A DNA stretch of 6,139 nucleotides from Nitrospirota bacterium (GTDB lineage Bacteria > Nitrospirota > Thermodesulfovibrionia > Thermodesulfovibrionales > Dissulfurispiraceae): the NCBI GenBank assembly GCA_013349595.1, contig DUZI01000336.1, forward strand, positions 1 to 6,139, in the 5' to 3' direction. Positions 1 through 5,995 of this stretch are shown piece after piece; position 1 is the stretch's first letter, and the number at the start of each line of letters is the position of its first letter. The notes beneath the pieces are model-generated. The model made no database searches and was not told where the DNA came from. It worked only from the letters and a program-made list of their open reading frames with translations. Made by a program: the position numbers and the translations under genes.

Positions 1-1029
1 ACAACACAGGTTTTCGAGACTGGTGTTAAAGTTTTTGACCTGCTTGTCCCCTTTGTAAGAGGTGGTAAGATGGGAATGTTTGGTGGTGCAGGAGTTGGCA
101 AGACAGTTGTTATTATGGAGATGATACATAACATAGCTTTAAAACATGGTGGTGTGTCAGTTTTTGCAGGTGTTGGTGAAAGGACAAGAGAAGGTAATGA
201 CCTTTATAGGGAGATGAAAGAATCGGGTGTTGTTAATAATGTTGCTCTTATTTATGGACAGATGAATGAGCCACCTGGAGCAAGATTAAGGGTCGCTCTT
301 ACAGCACTTACGGCTTCTGAATATTTTAGAGATCAAGGACAAGACGTGCTCATATTTATTGACAATATATTTAGATATACTCTTGCTGGATCAGAGGTCT
401 CGGCCTTACTTGGAAGAATGCCCTCTGCTGTCGGCTATCAGCCAAATCTTGGGACCGACATGGGTGCATTACAAGAAAGGATTACAACCACAAAGAAAGG
501 CTCTATCACATCAATGCAAGCAATATATGTCCCAGCTGATGACCTTACTGACCCTGCAGTTGCAACAGCCTTTACCCATCTTGATGGGACAGTCGTTTTA
601 TCAAGACAAATATCAGAGCTTGGTATTTATCCTGCTGTTGACCCTCTTGATTCTACATCAAGGGCGCTTGATCCAAAGGTCATTGGTACGGAGCACTATT
701 TAGTAGCTCGTAAAGTTCAATCAATACTACAGAGATATAAAGAACTTCAAGACATCATAGCAATTCTTGGTATGGAAGAACTATCAGAAGATGATAAGAT
801 CACTGTTTCCCGTGCAAGAAAAATACAAAGATACCTTAGTCAACCGTTCCATGTAGCTGAGGTATTTACAGGCAGACCTGGGAAATATGTCAAGCTTGAA
901 GATACCATAAGAGGCTTTAATGCTATTGCTGATGGACATTATGATGATGTCCCTGAGCAGGCATTCTATATGGCTGGAGCGATTGAAGAAGTAGAAGAGA
1001 ATGCAAGAAAACTCGGATGGAACAAATAA
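1..1029 (+). CDS. atpD: F1 ATP synthase subunit beta, 5'-truncated by window edge
   Basis: Catalytic beta subunit of the F1 head of the proton (or sodium) ATP synthase, which makes or hydrolyses ATP at the inner face of the cytoplasmic membrane. The frame is open from base 1, so 343 residues are visible and roughly 120-130 N-terminal residues (the beta-barrel domain) lie outside. The ATG at 70 is internal and is not the start: the codons before it already encode the conserved FETGVKVFDLLVP stretch. Visible signatures are the Walker A loop GGAGVGKT (82-105), the GERTREGND segment whose Glu (178-180) is the catalytic base in the family, Walker B LIFID (349-363), the PSAVGYQP loop, and a DELSEED-lever equivalent reading EELSEDD (775-795). 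The C-terminus LSQPFHVAEVFTG...EQAFYMAG is typical. It differs from the commonest form at FRYTLAG (usually FRFTQAG) and GYQPNLGTDMG (usually GYQPTLATEMG). It precedes atpC by 21 bases in the usual order. Confidence 0.98.
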   Translation, partial: TTQVFETGVKVFDLLVPFVRGGKMGMFGGAGVGKTVVIMEMIHNIALKHGGVSVFAGVGERTREGNDLYREMKESGVVNNVALIYGQMNEPPGARLRVALTALTASEYFRDQGQDVLIFIDNIFRYTLAGSEVSALLGRMPSAVGYQPNLGTDMGALQERITTTKKGSITSMQAIYVPADDLTDPAVATAFTHLDGTVVLSRQISELGIYPAVDPLDSTSRALDPKVIGTEHYLVARKVQSILQRYKELQDIIAILGMEELSEDDKITVSRARKIQRYLSQPFHVAEVFTGRPGKYVKLEDTIRGFNAIADGHYDDVPEQAFYMAGAIEEVEENARKLGWNK

Positions 1030-1050
1030 GGTTCACTCTGGAGAGACAAA

Positions 1051-1452
1051 ATGGAAAATAAGACAAGACTTGAGGTGGTTACACCTTATGGAATAACAGT
1101 AAGTGAAGATTTTGAAGAGATTACCATAGCTGGTTCGGAAGGAGAGTTTGGTGTCCTTGCTGGTCATGCAAATCTTATTACAACACTTCAGATAGGTGCA
1201 ATGCAGATTAGAAATGGCAATAAAACAGAGTATCTTTTTGTTAATTCTGGTTATGCAGAGGTAGCGCCTGATAAAGTAATTGTTCTTGCAGATAGCGCTG
1301 AGAGGTCAGAGGATATTAATATTGATAGAGCAATGGAGGCTAAGAAGAGGGCAGAAGAAAGGTTAAAACAACAAGAAAATATTGATTTTGCCCGTGCAAA
1401 TGCAGCACTACAAAGAGCTACAACAAGGATAATGATCGCAGGTAAAAAATAA
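1051..1452 (+). CDS. atpC: F1 ATP synthase subunit epsilon
   Basis: Epsilon subunit of the central stalk, which couples rotation of the c-ring to F1 and can inhibit ATP hydrolysis. The length of 133 residues is normal for the family. Residues 1 to about 86 form the N-terminal beta-sandwich, with the family motif GEFGVLAGHANLITTLQIG (31-49). Residues from about 87 to 133 form the C-terminal helical hairpin, rich in Ala, Lys, Glu and Arg. The ATP-binding motif I(L)DxxRA of the C-terminal domain appears as INIDRA (89-94), with Asn in place of the first Asp, so nucleotide binding by epsilon may be weak; that is inference. The start is set by GGAGAG at 1040-1045, five bases before the ATG. It is the last gene of the ATP synthase operon, translated with atpD and followed by a terminator. 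Confidence 0.97.
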   Translation: MENKTRLEVVTPYGITVSEDFEEITIAGSEGEFGVLAGHANLITTLQIGAMQIRNGNKTEYLFVNSGYAEVAPDKVIVLADSAERSEDINIDRAMEAKKRAEERLKQQENIDFARANAALQRATTRIMIAGKK

Positions 1453-1482
1453 CAAACTTAAAAGATAAAGTTTTTTAGACTG

Positions 1483-1525
1483 AAAAACCCGTTTATTTTT
1501 TTTAAAAGCATTAAGCGGGTTTTTT
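1483..1525 (+). terminator. Intrinsic terminator closing the atp operon
   Basis: An exact 9-base inverted repeat, AAAAACCCG (1483-1491) with CGGGTTTTT (1516-1524), extends inward by four more pairs including one G-T wobble (1492-1495 with 1512-1515), leaving a loop of about 16 bases. The 3' arm runs straight into T residues up to 1525. It lies 31 bases after the atpC stop. The A-run on the 5' arm means it could also act on the opposite strand, but no gene approaches from that side here. A smaller hairpin (GTTTTT 1470-1475 with AAAAAC 1483-1488) would compete for the same left arm. Confidence 0.85.
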
Positions 1526-1529
1526 AATT

Positions 1530-1558
1530 TTACAAGCCATTATAGATAGGTATATAAT
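1530..1558 (+). promoter_or_regulatory. Putative sigma-70-type promoter for the kinase gene, giving a nearly leaderless message
   Basis: A perfect -10 hexamer TATAAT sits at 1553-1558. Seventeen bases upstream is TTACAA (1530-1535), only a 3 of 6 match to TTGACA. Normal spacing would place transcription start near 1565, one or two bases before the ATG at 1567. There is no SD-like sequence between 1545 and 1566, which fits a leaderless start. TATAAT-like strings are common in AT-rich DNA, so the call rests on position after a terminator and the absence of an SD. Confidence 0.45.
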
Positions 1559-1566
1559 ATCTCAAG

Positions 1567-4500
1567 ATGAATACTGAAAAAAAATATAAGAGTATAATTC
1601 TTATTGGGTCAGATGATGATTTTATTGAATTTGTAAAGCATCTTTATGATCAAGAAGGTTATAGAATAGTTGCCATATTTTGGTTATCTTATAATCCATT
1701 TTCCTTGCAATCTCCATACAACATCCCTATCTTTAGAGATATTAATGCAATAAAAGATTTTGAAGTAGATATTGTGATTAATTATTCAAAGGACAAAGAG
1801 ATTAAAAATAAACTCTCTAATGAAACAATTAAATCAGAGATAATAAACTATGAAGGTTCATTATTTCTGAATTCTATCTTTAAAAAGAGCAAAAAATATG
1901 AAACAGAAACAAAAGAACTCCTCAGAGAATCAAAGGAACTTTATAGCATTGGATTAGCAATAACTGCTTCTTCTAATCTTGATGATGCCCTTAATACAAT
2001 ACTTATTGAATCTTGTAGGTGTTTAAAGGTTAAGGCGGGAAGCGTAGTATTGTATGTAGAATCTTTAGGGCTTTTGATGTTGAGGGCAACTCACGGTTTT
2101 TCTTCTGAATTTAACAAAGTGACCGAATGGCATAGACGTCCTGGTGGTCTTACTGACAACATACTTAAAAAGAAGATACCTACTGTTATTAATAATATTG
2201 AAGAACATGAATATGTTGACAATAAAATATTAATTAATGAAGGGGTCAAGAGCATATTGGCAGTGCCTTTGTATACAGAAGAAAAGGTAGTAGGTATACT
2301 GTATCTTGATGATTTTAAGCCAAGAAATTGGACAAGAATAGAAATAGAATTTATAACACTTGTTGGTATTCAGGCAGCACATGCTATTGAAAAGTTTAAG
2401 CTCATTGAGGAATTAACAACAACTACAAATTATCTCAATAATATTCTCATCAATTCTGCAGATATGATAATCGCTGCTGATTTAAACGGTAGGATTGTTG
2501 AATTTAATCCAGCAGGGACAAGATTGTTAGGATATAGTAAAGATGAAATAGTTGGTTCTTCCATTGAATCATTATGGGTAGAACCAGAAAAAAGGAGGGC
2601 ACTTGTTGAAAGAATAAAGCAGGAGTCTTTTGTCTCAAATTATAACACACTGTTGAAGAAGAAAGACGGCACAACTATTGAAGCAAGTATTACTTTATCT
2701 ATTTTAAGAAATGAGCATGGCAAGATAATAGGTACTGTTGGGATTAGTAAAGACATAACTCATGAAAAAAGGCTTTTACAAACAATTGAAGAAAGGAATA
2801 TAGAACTACAAAAACTTAATGATAGTCTTGAAGAAAAAGTAATTGAAAGGACACTTGATTTGCAAAAGGCAAATAGAGAACTTGAAAGGTCCAGTAAGCT
2901 CAAAAGTCAGTTTATTGCAACAATGAGCCATGAATTGAGAACCCCCTTAAATTCTATCCTTGGTTTTTCCGATTTGCTTTTAGATGAGATATTTGGGACT
3001 TTAACTGAAAAACAAAAGAGATATATTCAAAATATAAACAATTCAGGGAATCACCTCTTACAACTTATCAATAATGTTCTTGATATTGCCAAGATTGAAT
3101 CAGGCAAAATGGAGCTTTGTTATGAGACCTTTGACCCTTATCAGGCAATCAAAGAGGTTGAGACTGTTATGAAATACTTAATAGACAAAAAAAATCAAAA
3201 ACTCACTATCTTAAAAAATGCTGATATAGACTTTTTAACTGCTGATAAGATTAAGTTCAAACAGATACTTTATAATCTTTTATCTAATTCTGTGAAATTC
3301 ACTGATGATGGTGGTTCAATAGAAGTAATTATTAGTCAAATTAAAAATCAACCTGCAAAAAATACTAAAAAACATGAAAATAATCTTAACTACTTGGAGA
3401 TTATTGTGAAAGATAATGGCATAGGTATAAAACAAGAAGATCTACAAAGGATATTTATTGAATTCGAACAAGTTGATAGTAATTTATCTCGAAGATATGA
3501 AGGGACAGGTCTTGGTTTGTCTCTGACAAAAAGACTCATTGAGCTTCATGGTGGAGAGATAAGAGTTGAAAGCGAAGAAAATAAAGGTAGTATATTTACT
3601 GTGATATTACCTATTTTCGATATTAACTCAATATGCAAATCTACTGAAGAAGAGAGATTATTTGTTGATGAAGAAGATTTAAATAAATATTTATCAGAAC
3701 TTGCGAGAGGAAGAAATGACTATCCGCTAATAATGATAATAGAAGATGACAGGAGTACATCAGAACTTATATCTTTGCATTTGTCAAATGAAGGCTATAA
3801 GCTTTCTCATGTTTTTAACGGAGCAGAAGCTATACCTAAAATAAAGGAATTAAAACCCTTTGCAATTATACTTGACATAATGATGCCAAATAAAGATGGA
3901 TGGGATATACTGCAGGAGATAAAGTCTGATCCAGACATAAAAAACATACCTGTAATAATCTATTCAATAATTGATAACAAAGAATTGGGATTTGCACTTG
4001 GGGCAACAGATTTTTTAGTAAAACCAATTGATAGAAAATTACTTATAGATAAGTTAAATGAATTAAATATAAAATCAAGACTTCATAAAAAGACCACTAT
4101 TCTATGTATTGATGACAATGAAGATACCCTTGAATATTTAAAGGAAGTTCTTCAAACAGTAGACTATAATGTAATTACTGCTTCATCAGGTAAAAAGGGT
4201 ATAGAATCTGCTATCACAAGTTTACCTGACCTTATTATACTTGACATAATGATGCCTGATATAAATGGTTTTGAGGTATCTCATATATTAAAAAGCAAAC
4301 CTGAAACAAGCCTGATCCCTATAATAATATTTACTGCCAAAGAACTTACCATAAATGATAGGTTGAAACTTGCAGGCAAAGTCAAAAAGATAATGCAAAA
4401 AAGCCATTTTAGTAGTGATGATATTCTTAGATCAATAAGAGATTTTGAGCTTATGTATCCACATAGGGCTGGTTTGTATGATGAGGTAAGTGGTCTTTTT

Positions 4501-4968
4501 GATAATTCTTATTTCCAATTAAGACTTGCTCAGGAGATAAATAGAGGCTTTAGATATAAAAGCATTTTTTCACTTCTAATTATAGATATTGATTCTTTTA
4601 CTGATTATGTTAAGATTAGTGGTATTCAAAAGGCTAATATGCTAATAAAAAAATATGCTGAGTTTCTTAGGAAATCTGTCCGTGGTTCTGATATTGTAGT
4701 GAGGTATGGTATTGATGAGTTTGCCATCATCCTGACTAATACACCAAAAGAATCTGCATTTGCAGTAGCTCATCGGTTTATTGCTTATCTTGAGAATTAT
4801 CCTTTCTATAAATCAGATTTAATGCCCTATAGCAAATTAACTGCGTCAGGAGCTCTTTTAACTTTCCCTCAAGATAGTGTAAAAGTTGATGATATGCTTA
4901 GTAAGTCTCATGAACTGCTTAAAAAAGCAAAAGCTAAAGGAGGCAATAGGATAGAAACAAATGGGTAA
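1567..4968 (+). CDS. Hybrid sensor histidine kinase with Rossmann-like N-terminus, GAF, PAS, HisKA, HATPase, REC, REC and degenerate GGDEF
   Basis: A 1133-residue soluble hybrid histidine kinase; I see no membrane segment or signal peptide. Domains in order: a beta-alpha-beta unit resembling a Rossmann fold (about 8-75); GAF (about 129-276); PAS (about 288-398); coiled coil (about 400-447); HisKA with SHELRTPLN and phospho-acceptor His455; HATPase (about 555-683) with N-box Asn570/Asn574, DNGIGI (616-621) and GTGLGL (646-651); REC1 (about 720-833; Asp727/Asp728, acceptor Asp770, Ser800, Lys819-Pro820); REC2 (about 842-960; Asp849/Asp850, acceptor Asp893, Thr923, Lys945 followed by Ser rather than Pro); and a GGDEF-family domain (about 970-1130). 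In the last, the signature is GIDEF (1048-1052) and an RGSD inhibitory-site motif (1039-1042) lies at PleD-like spacing. The REC-REC-GGDEF tail is the layout of PleD. The ATG at 1567 is the only start possible in the open frame, because a stop lies at 1555-1557 and no other start codon intervenes; it has no SD. The input signal is unknown. It overlaps the downstream response regulator by 8 bases. Confidence 0.93.
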   Translation: MNTEKKYKSIILIGSDDDFIEFVKHLYDQEGYRIVAIFWLSYNPFSLQSPYNIPIFRDINAIKDFEVDIVINYSKDKEIKNKLSNETIKSEIINYEGSLFLNSIFKKSKKYETETKELLRESKELYSIGLAITASSNLDDALNTILIESCRCLKVKAGSVVLYVESLGLLMLRATHGFSSEFNKVTEWHRRPGGLTDNILKKKIPTVINNIEEHEYVDNKILINEGVKSILAVPLYTEEKVVGILYLDDFKPRNWTRIEIEFITLVGIQAAHAIEKFKLIEELTTTTNYLNNILINSADMIIAADLNGRIVEFNPAGTRLLGYSKDEIVGSSIESLWVEPEKRRALVERIKQESFVSNYNTLLKKKDGTTIEASITLSILRNEHGKIIGTVGISKDITHEKRLLQTIEERNIELQKLNDSLEEKVIERTLDLQKANRELERSSKLKSQFIATMSHELRTPLNSILGFSDLLLDEIFGTLTEKQKRYIQNINNSGNHLLQLINNVLDIAKIESGKMELCYETFDPYQAIKEVETVMKYLIDKKNQKLTILKNADIDFLTADKIKFKQILYNLLSNSVKFTDDGGSIEVIISQIKNQPAKNTKKHENNLNYLEIIVKDNGIGIKQEDLQRIFIEFEQVDSNLSRRYEGTGLGLSLTKRLIELHGGEIRVESEENKGSIFTVILPIFDINSICKSTEEERLFVDEEDLNKYLSELARGRNDYPLIMIIEDDRSTSELISLHLSNEGYKLSHVFNGAEAIPKIKELKPFAIILDIMMPNKDGWDILQEIKSDPDIKNIPVIIYSIIDNKELGFALGATDFLVKPIDRKLLIDKLNELNIKSRLHKKTTILCIDDNEDTLEYLKEVLQTVDYNVITASSGKKGIESAITSLPDLIILDIMMPDINGFEVSHILKSKPETSLIPIIIFTAKELTINDRLKLAGKVKKIMQKSHFSSDDILRSIRDFELMYPHRAGLYDEVSGLFDNSYFQLRLAQEINRGFRYKSIFSLLIIDIDSFTDYVKISGIQKANMLIKKYAEFLRKSVRGSDIVVRYGIDEFAIILTNTPKESAFAVAHRFIAYLENYPFYKSDLMPYSKLTASGALLTFPQDSVKVDDMLSKSHELLKKAKAKGGNRIETNG
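3865..3887 (+). repeat. 23-base direct repeat, copy 1 (REC1 phospho-acceptor)
   Basis: These 23 bases, coding the ILDIMMP segment around Asp770 of receiver domain 1, recur without mismatch at 4234-4256 in receiver domain 2. The offset of 369 bases equals 123 codons, about one receiver domain, so a crossover would delete one REC in frame. Sequence around the repeat is much less alike. Confidence 0.9.
4234..4256 (+). repeat. 23-base direct repeat, copy 2 (REC2 phospho-acceptor)
   Basis: Identical to 3865-3887. It codes the same segment around Asp893 of receiver domain 2. It probably reflects local gene conversion or descent from a domain duplication, combined with strong protein constraint on the acceptor loop. 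Confidence 0.9.
4936..4951 (+). promoter_or_regulatory. Ribosome binding site(s) for the response regulator inside the kinase gene
   Basis: A near-perfect SD AAAGGAGG (4936-4943) lies 17 bases before the ATG at 4961, farther than usual. A weaker AGGA (4948-4951) lies at the normal 9-base distance. A TAG in the regulator's frame at 4952-4954 and the lack of another start make 4961 the only usable start. Both sites are inside the end of the kinase coding sequence, so regulator translation is probably coupled to it. Confidence 0.6.
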
Positions 4969-5344
4969 TCATTATAAATTATTATTAGTTGAAGATAATC
5001 CATCCAATCTTGAGCTTTTTATTGACATCTTATCTATTACAAACTATGAATATGTAACTGCCTCAAATGGATTAGAAGCATTAGAGATTGCAAAAAAAGA
5101 AAGACCAGATTTAATACTTCTTGATATCCAACTACCCGGAATGGATGGTCTATTGGTAGTTAGTAAATTAAGAGAAATGGAAGAGACAAAGAATGCAAAA
5201 ATAATAGCCCTTACTGCCCATGCAATGAAAGGAGACAAGGACATATTCATATCTAAAGGATTTGATGATTATATATCAAAGCCAATTACAGTAAAATTAT
5301 TTCTTTCAAAGATTGACGAAATCCTTAAAAGCATTAGTACATAA
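4961..5344 (+). CDS. Single-domain response regulator (DivK/CheY-like receiver)
   Basis: A stand-alone receiver domain of 127 residues with no output domain, so it should act by protein contact after phosphorylation. All receiver residues are visible: the acidic pair Glu11-Asp12 in LLLVEDNPSN, acceptor Asp55 in LLDIQLPGMDG, the Thr85 switch in ALTAHAM, and Lys107-Pro108 in YISKPI. The LLVEDNPSN and TAHAMKGD pattern is that of DivK-like regulators and of receiver domains in hybrid kinases. It begins 8 bases before the kinase stop, so the two are co-translated and the kinase is its most likely phosphodonor. It might be a phosphotransfer target or sink, or might act on the kinase itself; the sequence does not say which. 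Calling it DivK by orthology would go too far. Confidence 0.93.
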   Translation: MGNHYKLLLVEDNPSNLELFIDILSITNYEYVTASNGLEALEIAKKERPDLILLDIQLPGMDGLLVVSKLREMEETKNAKIIALTAHAMKGDKDIFISKGFDDYISKPITVKLFLSKIDEILKSIST

Positions 5345-5371
5345 TATTTAACTAAATCTTAATCCAATCAA

Positions 5372-5403
5372 TCCATATAAAAGCAGAATATCTTTTGATG
5401 GAG
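5372..5403 (+). promoter_or_regulatory. Possible SD-masking hairpin and three-codon leader frame before cobU
   Basis: TCCAT (5372-5376) pairs with ATGGA (5398-5402). After one bulged A and a T-G wobble, AAAAG (5379-5383) pairs with CTTTT (5392-5396), leaving an 8-base loop. The 3' arm contains most of GGAG (5400-5403), the SD of cobU. An ATG at 5398 in the cobU frame gives Met-Glu-Phe and two stops directly before the TTG start. No cobalamin riboswitch B12-box is seen in 5345-5412. The stem is AT-rich, so its function is uncertain. Confidence 0.35.
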
Positions 5404-5412
5404 TTTTAATAA

Positions 5413-5916
5413 TTGATAACATTTATTATTGGTGGCGCTAATAGTGGGAAAAGTAGCTTTGCCCTTAAATTAGCTGAATCTATTGAAGGTAAGGGGGCTT
5501 TTATAGCAACTGCTCAAGCCTTTGATGAAGAAATGTCTGAAAAGATTAAAAGACATAAAGAACAAAGGTCAAATCAATGGCAAACCTATGAAGAACCTTT
5601 AGAAATTGCAAATTTAATTAAACAGATAGAAGGAAGATATGAAAAGATAATCATTGATTGTCTAACCTTATGGTTATCAAATATTATATACCACTGCCAT
5701 CCCATAGAACAGTCAATAGAAGATTTAGTTAGCCAATTAAAGAGAATTAAAAAGCCATGTTTTGTTGTATCAAATGAAGTTGGCTTAGGTATTGTTCCAG
5801 AGAATCAGTTAGCCCGTAAATTTAGAAATTACTCAGGTTTAATGAATAAAAAAGTAGCGGTAATTTCAGATTGGGTCTATTTCATTTATGCTGGTATCCC
5901 AATAAAAATCAAGTAA
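5413..5916 (+). CDS. cobU: Adenosylcobinamide kinase / adenosylcobinamide-phosphate guanylyltransferase
   Basis: Bifunctional cytosolic enzyme (CobU in enterics, CobP in others) of late cobalamin synthesis and salvage. It phosphorylates adenosylcobinamide and then transfers GMP from GTP to give adenosyl-GDP-cobinamide, the substrate of CobS. The 167 residues are close to the normal family length of about 170-180. Visible motifs are the P-loop GGANSGKS (7-14), ATAQAFDEEM (32-41), KRHKEQRSNQWQTYEEP (46-62) with His48 at the place of the guanylylated His of Salmonella CobU, IDCLTLWLSN (81-90), SNEVGLGIVPENQLARKFRN (120-139) and the C-terminal AGIPIKIK. The start is TTG at 5413: a stop precedes it immediately in frame and GGAG (5400-5403) is nine bases upstream. 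The usual RP after the His motif is RS here. It lies 68 bases after the response regulator with no terminator between, so it is probably co-transcribed. No other cobalamin gene is in the window. Confidence 0.95.
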   Translation: MITFIIGGANSGKSSFALKLAESIEGKGAFIATAQAFDEEMSEKIKRHKEQRSNQWQTYEEPLEIANLIKQIEGRYEKIIIDCLTLWLSNIIYHCHPIEQSIEDLVSQLKRIKKPCFVVSNEVGLGIVPENQLARKFRNYSGLMNKKVAVISDWVYFIYAGIPIKIK

Positions 5917-5995
5917 AATATTATTAACAAATTTAGGGATTTACAAAATATTATCAAAATTTCCAATAAAAGACCTTATTCCTTAAAATAGCGCT

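Noticed and set aside
359..703. Open frame of 114 codons within atpD, + strand
   Set aside because: It lies in another frame of a strongly conserved gene, its translation is low-complexity and Leu/Gln-rich, and it matches no family I know.
3872..3877. TTGACA (also at 4241-4246) as an internal promoter -35
   Set aside because: Both are part of codons for the conserved LDIMMP loop, and no TATAAT-like -10 lies at 16-18 bases downstream.
5044..5250. Open frame of 68 codons on the minus strand
   Set aside because: It is antisense to the response regulator, whose receiver motifs are intact, so it is a shadow.
5376..5381. TATAAA as a -10 box for a separate cobU promoter
   Set aside because: No -35-like hexamer occurs at suitable distance, and the string is expected often in such AT-rich DNA.
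5345..5412. Cobalamin riboswitch before cobU
   Set aside because: The gap is only 68 bases and lacks a B12-box-like GC-rich conserved core.
5915..5954. Direct repeat AAAATATTAT (5915-5924 and 5945-5954) after cobU
   Set aside because: It is only 10 A/T bases with one spacing and no further copies, which is expected by chance here.
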